From assembly GCA_036346405.1 (NCBI GenBank), contig CM070548.1, positions 47,541,779-47,605,778 on the forward strand: a stretch of DNA of 64,000 nt, written 5' to 3'. The stretch is from Phyllostachys edulis. Lineage: Eukaryota > Streptophyta > Magnoliopsida > Poales > Poaceae. The position numbers and the translations under genes are program-made. The notes below the pieces were generated by a model. It was not told the origin of the DNA and did no database searches. It saw only the letters and a list, made by a program, of their open reading frames with translations. Position 1 is the stretch's first letter, and each line of letters starts with the position of its first letter. Below, in pieces: positions 23,235 through 34,900 of this stretch.

Positions 23235-24497
23235 ATGGCACCAATTGTTGTACCTACCTCCAGTTTTGCTTTACGTTCGATACTTGATAAAGAAAAACTG
23301 AATGGAATAAATTTTACGGATTGGTCCCACAACCTAAGAATTGTTCTTAGGCAAGATAAAAAGGAACATGTTCTAGAGGAATCAATTCCAGAAGTGCCTA
23401 CTGAAAATGCTACTACTACTTTTAAAAACGCCTATAAAAAGGTGTGTGATGAGTCCCTTGAAGTTACCTGTCTCATGCTTGCTGCCATGAACTCAGACTT
23501 TTAGAAGCAGTTTGAGAACATAGAGGCCTACGATATGATCGTGGCGCTCAAAGGTATGTTTGAGACACAAGTAAGAACTGAGAGATATGAGATCTCAAAG
23601 AATTTCTTTGGGTGTGAGCTAGCTGAGGGTAATCCGGTGAGCCCTCATGTGATCAAGATGGTTGGTTACACACAGAGCTTGAAAAAGCTTAGTTTTCCCC
23701 TTAGCCAAGAGTTAGCTATTGACTTAATTCTTGTGTCGCTTCCTGCAATCTATGAGAAATTCATTATGAACTTCTATATGAATGGCTTAAACTAGAATCT
23801 CACCAAGCTGTATATGATACTCAAGACAGCAGAGGACAGCATTAAAAAAAGCAACAGTCATGTGATGATGATGCAAAAGAGTACAAGCTTCAAAAAGAAG
23901 GCTAAGACTTGGGTTAAAGGAAAGGGCAAGGCTAAAGCTTTGGATGAGATCCATGCCAACAAGTCTAAACCCAAGACTAAGTCCGGTCCGACTTCAAAGA
24001 ATGAATGCTTTTACTACAAAGAGCGAGGCTATTGGAAGAGGAACTGCAAGAAATACTTGGCTAATCTGAAAAAGAATGGTGGGACTAAGCCTTCCACTTC
24101 AGGTATTAATATTATAGATGTTTTTCTTGCCGATTCTTCTGTTAACTCTTGGGTATTTGATACCGGATCGGTTGCTCATATTTGCAATTCGATGCGAAGT
24201 CTAACAAGGAGTAGGAGTGTTGCAAGAGGCAAGATGGATCTTTGCGTCGGGAATAAAGCAAGGGTTGCCGCATTAGCCGTCAGGACCTTGCCATTACATT
24301 TGCCTTCAGGATTTATTATGGAATTAAATAATTGTTATTGTGTTCCAGCCATGAGTAGAAACATTACCTCTACCTCATGTTTGTTGGCAGAGGGTTATAA
24401 GTTCATTATTGAGGACAATGGTTGTTCTATATTTTTGAATAAAATGTTTTATGGCTATGCTCCTGTTATGAATGGGTTGCTTTATTTTAAATCTTGA
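23235..24497 (+). pseudogene. Copia gag and protease
   Basis: The likely start is the ATG at 23235 (MAPIVVPTSSFALRSILDKE). LNGINFTDWSHNLRIVL is the typical gag N terminus; the frames 23535-23795 and 23814-24497 continue it after in-frame TAG codons at about 23502 and 23793. A degenerate zinc knuckle (CFYYKERGYWKRNC) has lost its His, Tyr standing in the usual Gly-His region. SWVFDTGSVAHICNS is the aspartic protease site (D-T-G). The protein would form the particle and cleave the polyprotein; this copy is broken. Confidence 0.85.
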
Positions 24498-24499
24498 TG

Positions 24500-25460
24500 G
24501 CACATGTCTATAATATTAATGCGAAGAGGCTTCGGTCTAATGATATAAATTTCACTTTTATTTGGCATTGTCGTTTGGGTCACATAAGTGAGAAACGTAT
24601 GAAGAAGCTCCATGATGATGGACTTCTAAACTGATTTGATTTGGAATCATTTGAAACGTACGAATCTTGTCTACTTGGAAAGATGACTAAGGCGCCTTTC
24701 ACTAGATGAACTGAGAGGACGTCTGACTTGTTGGCACTCGTACATACAGATGTGTGTGGGCCACTGAACACGATAGCTAGAGGTGGTTTTTAGTACTTCA
24801 TTACTTTCACCGATGACTTTAGTAGATATAGATATATCTACTTAATGAGGCACAAGTCAGAATCCTTTGAAAAGTTCAAGGAGTTCCAAAGTGAGGTACA
24901 TAATCAACTTGGCATGGCAATCAAATTTTTACGATCTGATCATGGAGGTGAATATTTGAGCCATCAATTTGGTGATCATTTGAAGCAATGTGGAATTGTC
25001 CCACAGCTTACACCACCGGGCACTCCATAGTGGAATGGGGTGTCCGAGCGGTGTAATCGGACCTTATTGGACATGGTCCGACCGATGATGAGCCAATTGG
25101 ATCTGCCATTGTCTTTTTGGGTTACGCTCTAGAAACTGTCGCTTTCACTTTAAATAGGGTACCATCTAAATTAGTGGATAAGACACCATATGAGATGTGG
25201 ACTGGGAAGAGTTCTAGTTTGTCTTTTCTAAAGATTTGAGGATGTGATGTCTATGTTAAACGTTTGACATCTGATAAACTCACACACAAGTCAGATAAAT
25301 GCTTCTTTATAGGATATCCTAGGGAAACCAAAGGATATTATTTCTACAACCGAGAAGAGGGCAAAGTATTTGTCGCTCGAAACGGTATCTTTCTAGAGAA
25401 AGAGTTTCTCTCAAGAAGGGCAAGTGGGAGAACCGTGCAACTTGAAGAGATTTGAGAAAC
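24500..25460 (+). pseudogene. Copia integrase
   Basis: Reading through stops, the GAG-pre-integrase part has WHCRLGHIS. The DDE core shows HTDVCGP, FLRSDHGGEYLSHQ and WNGVSERCNRTLLDMVR, in which the catalytic D, D and E can all be seen. The C-terminal part (25264-25455) has KCFFIGYPRETKGYYFYN. At least four in-frame stops interrupt the domain. Confidence 0.85.
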
Positions 25461-25506
25461 TCCACTTAGGGAGGACCTAGCTGCAGATGCCCCAATAAGG
25501 GAAAAT

Positions 25507-26643
25507 GTGGTTGGGGAACCCGCAATTGGAGATACCCTGGTCGGGGAAGCACCAAATCTACAAAGGTCAGACAGAACGCGCAAAATACCTACTCGGTATT
25601 CGCGTGATATATTGTTGTTGGACAGCGATGAGCATGTGACTTATAAAGAAGCGATGATAGGCCCAGACTCTGAGAAATGGCTTGGAGCCATGAAATTCGA
25701 GATAGACTCCATGGGAGACAATCAGGTTTGAAACCTAGTCGATCCGCCTGCTGGTATTAAAACCATTGAGTGCAAATAGGTCTATAAGAAAAAGATTGAC
25801 ATGGATGGAAATGGTCACATTCATAAAGCTCAACTAGTCGCAAAAGGGTTTTGACAAGTTCAAGGAGTTGACTACGATGAGACTTTCTCGCCGGTAGCGA
25901 TGCTTAAATCTATACGAATCATCCTAGCTATTGCTACATATTTCGATTATGAGATATGGAAAATGGATGTCAAAACGGGTTTCCTTAATGGAAATCTAAG
26001 TGAGGATGTGTACATGACACAACCTGAGAGTTTTGTCGATCCAAAGAATGCTAATAAAGTGTGCAAACTTCATAAATCCATTTATGGGTTGAAGCAAGCA
26101 TCTCGGGGTTGAAATATACGTTTTGATGAGGAGGTCAAAAGGTTTGGTTTCGTCAAGAATAAAGAAGAACCTTGTGTTTACATGAATGTTAGTGGGAGCG
26201 CACTTGTAATCCTAATCTTATATGTGGATGACATATTATTGATTGGAAATGACATTCCTATGCTGAAATCCGTTAAGGCCTCATTGAAAAATAGTTTTTC
26301 TATGAAGGACCTAGGAGAGGTAGCATATATCTTAGGGATAAAGATCTATAGAGATAGATCGAAAAGGCTAATTGGATTAAGCCAAAGTATTTATATTGAC
26401 AAGGTGTTGAAATGGTTCAACATGTAGGATATCAAGAAGGGGTTCTTGCCTATGTCACATGGCATAAGTCTCAGCAAGAGTCAGTATCCTTCGACAACTG
26501 ATGAGCAAAACCGTATGAATGGTATTCCATATGCTTCAGCTATTGGATCTATCATGTACGCCATGATATGTACTCGACCAAATGTATCATATGCTCTAAG
26601 TGTTACAAGCAGATACCAAGCTGATCCCGGTGAAGGTCACTAG
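25507..26643 (+). pseudogene. Copia reverse transcriptase
   Basis: Segments at 25507-25731, 25900-26112, 26182-26427 and 26446-26643 give WKMDVKTGFLNG (seen as IWKMDVKTGFLNG), KLHKSIYGLKQASRG and the catalytic palm motif LYVDDILLIGND, followed by ASAIGSIMYAMICTRPNVSY. The stops that separate them mostly stand where Trp, Gln or Arg codons are expected. Confidence 0.9.
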
Positions 26644-27142
26644 ACAGCTGTGAATAACATTCTTAGGTACTTGAGAAGGACTAAGGATGTGTTCCTAGTT
26701 TATGGTGGTGATGAAGAGTTTGTTGTAAATGGTTACACCGATGTAAGCTTCTAAACTGATAAAGATGATTATCGTTTGCAATCGGTTGCTGATTCTATGA
26801 CGGAGGTTGAGTACATTGCGACTTCTGAAACTACGAAGGAAGGTGTTTAGATAAGGAATTTTATTGCTGAATTGGGTATAGTCCTGAGTGTCTCGAGTCC
26901 AATAGATCTCTATTGTGATAACAATAGAACCATTGCGTAGGCTAAGGAGCCTAGATCCCATCAGAAGTCTAAGCATATACTCAGGCGTTATCATCTTATT
27001 CGCGATATTGTGGATAGAGGAGATGTAAAGATATATAAAGTACACACGAATTTAAATGTTGCTGATTTGCTGATAAAGCCTCTTACACAGCCAAAACATG
27101 AGGCGTACACAAGAGCTATTGGTATTAGATACTTCAATGATT
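26644..27142 (+). pseudogene. Copia RNase H
   Basis: Degenerate RNase H: TEVEYIAT near 26805 and SKHILRRYHLIRDIV near 26970, then VADLLIKPLTQPKHEAYT, the usual C terminus of Copia pol. Several stops (for example TAG replacing the Trp after KEGV) are present. Confidence 0.75.
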
Positions 27143-27153
27143 GACTCTAGTGC

Positions 27154-27164
27154 AAGTGGGAGAC
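27154..27164 (+). promoter_or_regulatory. Polypurine tract
   Basis: AAGTGGGAGAC directly precedes the 3' LTR; such a tract primes plus-strand DNA in reverse transcription. Confidence 0.8.
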
Positions 27165-27800
27165 TACTGGAGATATGCCCTAGAGGCAATCATAGAGATG
27201 ATTATATTTCGTTATGTTCATAATTTATTGGACAATATGTTATCTTGTTCCAAGAATAATATCGTTGATATTTATTATCATGTGACTTGATTGTGAAACT
27301 CTATATTTATCTTTGCAATGATTATTCTAAAGCAATCCCTAGTCGGAAACATATGAAGACACATATGAATAGACTAGCATATGTATTGGTTGATGACCAT
27401 GTTTCATAGATCATATATATGAAGATATCAAACCAATAATATGGACACATGTTAGCGAACATGGGGTTGGATCGATCCACTATGAGACACTGCGAGAATG
27501 TTGTATTCTTATATGTCATCAGTTGATCTCATTTACAATATGTATGCTATATCCTTAGACTTGATGTCGTCGCACATACTCGAGATGTGTAGTGACTTAC
27601 TTAAGGGTTTTCAAACGCTACTCCGTAACTGGCTAGTTATAAAGGTAGCTTTTAGGTTTGTCATGATACATACGTCGAGGCATAGTCGATCAAGATGGGA
27701 TTTGCCCCTCCATGCAATGGGAGAGATATCTTTAGGCCTCTCGAGTGATCGGATTCTAAAAATGCATGATCATGCTACTCGCGTTTAAAGAGTTAGCCAT
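27165..27800 (+). repeat. 3' LTR of the Copia element, truncated
   Basis: Starts TACTGGAGATATGCCC, aligned with TGTTGGAGATATGCCC of the 5' LTR. Similarity runs to GAGTTAGCCAT at about 27800, where the 5' LTR continues with AGTCAAGG but this one changes to GTTTTGTCAGC. About 740 bases of the LTR are missing. The break probably belongs to the same deletion that removed the catalytic half of protease exon 1. Confidence 0.85.
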
Positions 27801-28689
27801 GTTTTGTCAGCTGGTGGTAGTGTCATTTTCCTGTTTTCTTGGTTTCTGATTGGGTAGCGCACCAAATAGAGCGGAAAAGGGAAATTTTGAGAGGGAAATT
27901 GGGAGGAGAAAGTTGCAAGATTCCATGAGAAACTTTGAAAGGGAAATTGGGTGGAAAACTTCGCTGGCGGTGGGAGCGGGAGTGTCGGGCGAAAGCGGGT
28001 CTAGACCAAGTTCACCCTGGAACAGAAGGAGAGGATGTGCAAGTTCGCAGAGAACCACTTCGCCTCCCCCACCTTCGCCGCCGCCGCAGGCATCAACCCC
28101 GGCGCCGGTGCTGGAACAGGAGATGACGACGACACCGGCGAGAGAGAGAGAGAGGAAGGAGGGGTAACATGGACATTTCGTGTGGCGAAAACGGGAAAAA
28201 AAACAAAGGCTATTAATAAATTATCGCAAATAGGGTATTTAATCAAATATCTATCTAAGTGGAGGGTATATTATCAATTACATCGGATCGGGAATAGGGA
28301 TATATGCTTTAAAGCCATCTAAATAGAGGGTATATTATCGATTCCCCCATCAAGGATAGCTTAGAGAGCCAGTTGACGGTGGTGGAGTAGGCAGGTAAAA
28401 CAAAGAGGAAGATAAGAAATGTTAGGTCGAGTGGATATACGTCATACTCATCTGGAAGTCAAGGTCCAATGAACTGATGATCATGTCACGTCATGTATAT
28501 CCAGTAAGTTGCTTTAGTTGCAAGGGAAAATCACTATCTCAGTGCTTGGACTGCTACGTTGCAATGAAATCATCGTATACATTAATTGTTGGTAACCAGT
28601 TTTTCTAATATCGGTGCTTAGCATTTCGACCTGAATCACTACTGCACTTTTGGTCAGTACAACTTAAGAAATGAAAATTCCCATTCACT
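27801..28689. other. Unassigned sequence after the deletion break
   Basis: The GC-rich part (27960-28160) has frames on both strands without recognisable domains, and a GAGAGAGAGAGAGAG run lies near 28139. A direct repeat follows: ATCTAAGTGGAGGGTATATT (about 28252) and ATCTAAATAGAGGGTATATT (about 28317). The rest is ordinary AT-rich sequence and may be part of the original first intron of the protease gene plus inserted matter. Confidence 0.35.
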
Positions 28690-29152
28690 TTGAAACAACC
28701 AAGTTTGTTGTTTTCCTTCCAGAGTATGCATGTTGTTCCGTTTCTACTTGTAGGATGAATAAATTGTTTTCTCTTAAAAAAAGAAATTGCAAATGCTGTG
28801 TAGGATCTGTTTGGTAGTAACTAGTAAGGCAGGGATACCCTCTATGCCTCTAGAAAATCAATTTGGAGCTCTGGATTTTTCCGAAATAACCAAGTTTGCT
28901 ATTTTCCTTCCAGAGTATGCAGCTGCAATGTTGTTCCGCTTCTGCTTGTAGGATGAATATATTATTCTTTCTTTTAAAAAATTGCAAATGCTGTGTAGGA
29001 TCTGTTTGGTAGTAACTTTTTTTAGATAATGGAAAAAAAAAATCTCCCCCGGCCTCTCCATCACGATGCACACAGCCCAAGTTTGGTAGTAACTGGTAAG
29101 GCATTGATACCCTCTACGCCTCTAGAAAATCAATTTGGAGCTCTGGATTTTT
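28690..29152 (+). repeat. Local tandem duplication (about 190 bp)
   Basis: 28690-28879 and 28880-29152 share, in order, AACCAAGTTTG, TTTTCCTTCCAGAGTATGCA, TGTAGGATGAATA, TGCAAATGCTGTGTAGGATC, GGTAGTAAC, GATACCCTCTA and TCTAGAAAATCAATTTGGAG. The second copy is longer because a small retroposon sits in it (29018-29080). The block lies in intron 1 of the dead protease gene. Confidence 0.85.
29018..29080 (-). mobile_element. 63-bp 5'-truncated retroposon with 14-bp target duplication
   Basis: GTTTGGTAGTAACT occurs at 29004-29017 and again at 29081-29094, and the undamaged first repeat copy (28808-28821) has it once. Between them is a piece that begins with a T run (poly(A) on the minus strand) followed by AGATAATGG and a second A/T run, the look of a LINE or SINE 3' end. 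A long target duplication plus a poly(A) end is the mark of target-primed insertion. Confidence 0.8.
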
Positions 29153-29513
29153 TTCTGTTTTGTATAAACTCTGAGGTGAGGTTACAAAATCATTGGTACA
29201 TGAAGTGATGAAACTATGGTGTAGAAAAGTAGCAAGTTAGATGTGTTGTTTGCGCCTTTTCATTAAATTAATTTGTTCATTAGCAAATGTGATTCATCCA
29301 GGAAAGACAATTTTAGCTTAAATATGTCAAAGATAACCAATAGTCGTTCCAGTACAGTGATATTTCCATGTGGCACCAGGAACAATTTCTCTCACAAGTG
29401 ACTAACTGGTTTTGATAGTGCTTCTCACCATTGTACACATGTGAAGCTAAGCTGGGTCCCATTTGTTTGTAGACTTATTTTTACCGTTCCTAGTACTATT
29501 GACTAGCTGTCAG

Positions 29514-29987
29514 CAGTGTTCTAAAAATAGGTAAGCGGTATTTATTCGGTCACCTGTGATTATACGGAAATCAGCCTTGTAATTGGCTCTGAGGTTGCCT
29601 TATTTTACATTTTAGATTTATTTATATGTACACATACAGTAGCAAAAGGACATCTAATGCAAATCAGCAATATAATACGGTAACATTACAAATATTTGCA
29701 ATAAAGAAGTAAAGTTCATGATTCATATATTATGTATTGTTCCAAGTTTCAACCATGTCATACATAGGTAATGTCTTGTCACTAAACAAGTAAACCTTGG
29801 CTGAGACCCTAGTAAAGCCTAGTTTTTTACATCGTCCTAATATTCGGCATAATATACGGTAATCAGCCCGCTTAACCTTGCAAACCTATTAACTTAATCG
29901 CTTTGCAATATTCGACTCAAAGGGAGAGCACCTAGTCCTGTTATTCAGCCTAATATCAGGACTACCAGACCGCTTTTTAGAACACTG
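29514..29987. mobile_element. hAT-type MITE (474 bp)
   Basis: The termini are CAGTGTTCTAAAAA and, in reverse complement, CAGTGTTCTAAAAA. The flanks GCTGTCAG (29506-29513) and GCTGTTAG (29988-29995) are an 8-bp duplication with one transition. CAGTG ends and an 8-bp duplication are diagnostic of the hAT superfamily. There is no transposase. It sits in intron 1 of the protease pseudogene, about 85 bases from the acceptor site. Confidence 0.85.
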
Positions 29988-30071
29988 GCTGTTAGTAGGA
30001 TCTATATTGTTGCTGGCTTCATGTTGCTTTACCTCAATGGGTGCCTCAACTTATTGTTATAAATTTTGCAG

Positions 30072-30315
30072 TGTGATGCATCAGAACCTGATTCGTGCGA
30101 TTCTGGATGCAATGGTGGGTTGATGACTACAGCCTTCAGCCATCTCTTGAAATCTGGTGGCCTTGAGAGTGAGAAGGATTACCCTTACACTGGGAGGGAT
30201 GGTACCTGCAAATTTGACAAGTCCAAGATTGTTGCTTCAGTTCAAAACTTCAGTGTTGTCTCCGTTGATGAAGATCAAATTGCTGCTAACCTAGTCAAAC
30301 ATGGGCCACTGGCAA
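30072..30315 (+). pseudogene. Cysteine protease exon 2
   Basis: The acceptor TTTTGCAG ends at 30071 and the donor GTAAGT starts at 30316, leaving phase 1. The exon reads CDASEPDSCDSGCNGGLMTT, AFSHLLKSGGLESEKDYPYT and QIAANLVKHGPLA with no fault. The GCNGG motif follows the catalytic Cys helix in papain enzymes. The exon is well preserved although exon 1 is destroyed, so the loss is recent on the scale of the family. Confidence 0.9.
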
Positions 30316-30429
30316 GTAAGTAAAATTATGTCCTGCCTTTATAGGTCTGACCAGTATTTCTAAATACATGGAACAATCAATTCAATAATGGATAATGAAA
30401 TCGCTGATGCATGTTTTCTCTTCATGCAG

Positions 30430-30713
30430 TTGGTATCAATGCCGCGTACATGCAGACATACATTGGTGGTATGTCGTGCCCATACATCTGTGACAGGCAC
30501 CTTGATCACGGTGTTCTTGTTGGCTATGGGTCAGCTGGTTTTGCCCCCATCCGCCTGAAGGAGAAGCCCTACTGGATCATCAAGAACTCCTGGGGTGAAA
30601 ACTGGGGAGAGAAGGGGTACTACAAGATCTGCAGGGGCTCGAACGTCCGCAACAAATGCGGTGTTGATTCCATGGTCTCCACGGTGTCCGCCATCCATAC
30701 CTCAAAGGAGTAG
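30430..30713 (+). pseudogene. Cysteine protease exon 3 (His and Asn active-site residues)
   Basis: The acceptor CTTCATGCAG ends at 30429 and completes codon ATT from exon 2. The exon reads IGINAAYMQTYIGG, CPYICDRHLDHGVLVGYG and YWIIKNSWGENWGEKGYYKI, and ends SAIHTSKE with TAG at 30711. The catalytic His (LDHGV) and Asn (KNSWG) are intact. VLVGYG is one residue shorter than the common VLLVGYG, an in-frame loss of one codon. Without the Cys of exon 1 no active enzyme can be made. Confidence 0.9.
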
Positions 30714-31980
30714 ACTCTGATCAGTAGTCCTCCTGACATTACTCGTGATTTCTATATATGCTCGAACTTTAATACGTAGTAGTTAGGCTCCATCTCTGCT
30801 GTTATAACACTGGTATAATCAGCGATGATGTGAAGCTGCAACCGAATGCTTGCTGTGTAACTTATATTTGCTTTGCTCTGCCATGCTTGCTACACGCTAT
30901 TTGGAGGTAGCTAAATTATTATCACCAGACACGCTTTTACTCTACTGAACTTTTGAATAATTTGTACATAAATATGGTGTGCTTCCATCGAAATGATGTC
31001 TTCTGTTTGTTGTGACTAGTGAGTTTGTATCTTCCTCGATTTGATTTGGAGACTCACACACCCCAAGTTGCTACTTGCAAACACCGTTTATCTGATTTGA
31101 TTCGGCCGATGTATTGCAATGTTTATGACCTGAGTTTTGGCTTCGTCATTCTGCCATGTTCTTCTACGTAAACACAGCGCATCGTCTTCTTAATTTGGAC
31201 ATCCTACATCTGTCCTTTGCAAGCTCTCGTGATGGTCGCATGGTGTTCACGTAAAGAAAGGAAAATGGTTCAACTTGCAATCCTGATTTGAAAGTCATCT
31301 AAGCTTCTGAGCATAATTGTTCTGTTGTGGCCTCATTAGTGTATGCAACTACATGAACCTCCCTTAGGCAATAGTTGGCTGAAGGCTCGAAACATTTGAA
31401 TCGGAGGCGAAATACCTCATGTCTCTTTTCAACTTAGGCCTGGATACAACATAGTGAACAAAAACCTAAAGATAAAGTTTGTTTACCTAAAACTCTGCTC
31501 TCTTCTTTTCTACAACACAGTGAGCAAATATTCTTTCTTCTCATGCATCTTAACCAGGTTAGGGCGGCAGGCACAATGTGCAAGTCTTATTTCACTCATT
31601 TGATTGGATGGTCGCATTGGTTATATTGAAAAGATGTACAATTGGGGTAAACCATAAGAGCATGACAAAAGGCAAAAAAGATTGAACATTGAACCAGTGG
31701 TTCCGGTTTTTCAAGAACTCGAATGAACAATTTCTATCCAATGCTATGATGCTGTCGTTGATTAGATTATTACATACAATTCTTTTACTGGACTGCAATG
31801 CTGGAAGAACTTTTCCAAGAGCAGGTATGTGACAAAATTATTTGACGGTCTTACACCGTGTTAACGCCCAAAGAAATATGAGGTGCCCGCCAATTTAACC
31901 TCTTAAAGCTAAAGCTCCTCTCGGTATGCAACAAAAATTAGGAAGAAAAACAATCAAGAGAAAAGAACCGCAGCTGGTGC
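30714..31980. other. Convergent intergenic region
   Basis: It holds the 3' ends of the protease pseudogene (plus strand) and of the IDH gene (minus strand). Only short chance frames are seen. The 3' untranslated part of IDH should lie in roughly the last 300 bases; no polyadenylation signal could be fixed with confidence. Confidence 0.5.
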
Positions 31981-34900
31981 TCAGATATGATCGCAAACTG
32001 CTTTTGTGAAGTCTGATGTGGATGCCTTCCCGCCAAGATCAGCAGTCCTGTACATCCCCTCGGAGATAGTCTGGAGTATGGCGTTGTGGATCCGGTCTGC
32101 TTTGTCATTGAATTGCAAGTGGCGCAACATCATAACAGAACTCAGCAGAAGAGCAGTTGGGTTCGCGAGGTTCTGGAAACAGTCAACAAATCATTCAGTT
32201 AAGGACAAAGGAATAATCATACTAATAACTTGACTGAAAGACTTGGTCTAGTGAACATGGGATGAAGTAGCCACAACCAGCTAAGCAAGTATCTACTAAC
32301 TAATGCTTACTGGTTTCATACATGCATAATGAGAAACGTCAACTCATAAGGTAAAACATCACTAATCATTAACTCCGAACAAACATAATGAGAAACCTCA
32401 GAAGTTAAAACATCATGAATCGTAATATGAAGCAGTAGCTGTTAAAGACCAATTTACCTTGCCAGCGATATCAGGAGCAGAACCATGAACAGCCTCTGCC
32501 AGACAAATGCCACCTTCACCAATGTTGCAGCTGGGTGAACCGACAATAGTGAGTCGATGTTGTCTGATTGTCTCAATACCCAAACAGATGGATAAAAAGA
32601 AACAACTCTACCTGGGTGTAAGCCCCAAACCCCCAATCAAACCAGCACATAGATCACTAATAATGTCACCATAGAGATTTGGCATCACTAATACATCAAA
32701 CAGACCAGGATTCTTCACGAGCTGCAAGCGGATGCAATTCATAATTAGTGATGTTGGTACTGTGTGTACAGAATAGAAAAAAAACATAATTGGAATGGAA
32801 ATAGCACTAATTTAGGGCATCACTATCAAGATTATGTAAACATGAACACCAAAATGTCCATAGGTTTCGGTGTTGACAGATCAACATACTGTCATACAGC
32901 AATTGTCAATGATGACTTCCTCGTATGTGATTTCAGGGTACTTCTCAGCCACTTCACGGCAACACTAAATTATATATAGGAAAAAAAACAATTCATTAGC
33001 TCTCAACAAAATGAAAAGAAGGAACATGTACCATCAAGTAAGACGAAGGAACAAAGGTAGGGATCAAACCTTGAGGAAAAGTCCGTCTGTTTTCCTCATG
33101 ATATTGGCTTTATGTATCGCAGAGACCCTTTCCCGGCCATTGGTCTTGGCATAATGGAAAGCATACTCTGCCACTCTTAAACTTGCTTGGCGAGTAATAA
33201 TTTTCAAACTTTCCACAACACCTCTCACGACCTGGAGAGCAAGTAGTGCACAATGACAAAGAATGCAAACAAAAACAATGAAAATAATATGATCTTGAAG
33301 AATGCATACAGGCATACAGCATACCTGATGCTCAAGGCCACTATACTCTCCTTCAGTATTTTCACGAATTGTCACAAGGTTCACATCATCATATCTAGTC
33401 TTGTAGCCAGGGAGGCTGTTGCAAGGTCTGACATTAGCGTAAAGTCCAAGTTCTTTCCTTAATGTAAGATTCAAAGATCGGTGGCCTTTTCCAATAGGTG
33501 TAGCCATAGGACCTTTCAAGCCAACTTTGTTTCTACGCACCGACTCCAGGCTCTCCCATGTCAAAAAACTCTCTGTTCTGGGATCAACTTCTGTACCAAC
33601 ATAATGTTCTTCCCATTCAATTGGTACACCTGCAACATTGAATACCTGAAATAGCAAAGACAAAACCTTAAAACTAAGATATAGCTAAAAAGAAGCTATA
33701 TTCTCAGGAATCATGCATAAATGAATTCATTAGTTAACAGCAGCATCCTCGTGGAACTCAGTTGAAAAGTACTGTTTTACAATTAAAGCAATTTTCTTCC
33801 AGTACTTGGGGCCATATCTGGAACTTAATAATGAGACTGTGGAATCAACTGTCAGAATAGTTATATCTGGTTGGATGAAGTTGCATTGCGATGATTTATC
33901 TGACATGTCAATGCAGTGACTGTAAAATTCCATCTCAATACCAAATCTAGACACATGCAAACTAGAAAGAATAATTGTGATAGAAGATGGTCAGCTAATG
34001 AATAGCAGTTGACTAACATAGTAGCATTGATTCAATGTTATTCGGCAACAAAAAAAAAAGATGCAGCTTTTCTGTTTTTAACTCTAGATGGCAACTTTAA
34101 AAGACCTCAGATGAGGGTTTTGATAGTTTCTACCCTAGAGAATTGTAACAAACAATTGTGCCACAGGCAGCATCCAATAATATGTGCTTGAACCAACTTG
34201 CCAGGGAAAACTATCTTCATATATCCCAAAATGATAAAAGTTTAGCTTCTTGCTCGATCTTTTGTCCCCATCATTAGACCATCAAAGTTCATTAAATACA
34301 AATTAAGAAATTGAAACGGCCGATTCAAACAATCATTTCAAATGTATCCACACCCCGAAAAAGAAACCTAAAATATTAACTAGCAAAGAAAAAGCATAAA
34401 ATTCATGATCTTCAGCAAGCAGCATCAGGCATTGGCAGCATGAGCTCCAACATCTCCATATTCCCAAGGATACCGATTATCACTTGATTTTGAAAAGCAT
34501 AACTAATCCAAATATAAGATAACTCCAAGCTTGACCTAGTAACAGAGGACTAATCCAAGCCATGCTATCAAAGACACAAAAGGCATGCACCTAGACGCAC
34601 TGAAGTCTACACCTCCAGTTGCACCTGGCACAGTGTCTTAGGTGAGGCACGCTTTGCAAGCAAACATGGCTTAGGACAGAAAAATGGAAATTAAAAAAAG
34701 AAGACAAAAGTAGGACTAAATCTAAATGAAGCTCAATAACGTAGTGGAGTGGTCCTAAATATCAAGGTCTAGGCTTTGTTTTAAGTTTTAACCCATCACC
34801 CAAACAAACTTCAAAGGAAAAAAGAAGAGAGATCAGCTGCAAGTGAAAGGAGTTCACCCTCACTTCCTCATGGAAATGTTGAATTGAAGTTCACTGTTCC

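Larger units (their letters stand above)
20770..27800 (+). mobile_element. Ty1/Copia retrotransposon in cysteine protease exon 1
   Basis: 5' LTR 20770-22147, PBS 22149-22160, gag and pol (23235-27140), purine tract, and a 3' LTR from 27165 that is cut at about 27800. Domain order is gag, protease, integrase, RT, RNase H, as in Ty1/Copia. All domains carry multiple in-frame stops, so the copy cannot make a working polyprotein. The target duplication cannot be read because the far end of the 3' LTR is missing; the five bases before the 5' LTR are GCTGT. Confidence 0.9.

Noticed and set aside
27801..28167. GC-rich frames after the Copia break as the missing protease exon
   Set aside because: They contain no QGSCGSCW-type catalytic Cys motif and do not continue the prodomain.
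33730..33960. A 76-residue minus frame in IDH intron 1
   Set aside because: No splice sites fit it between exons 1 and 2, whose joint already gives the conserved protein.
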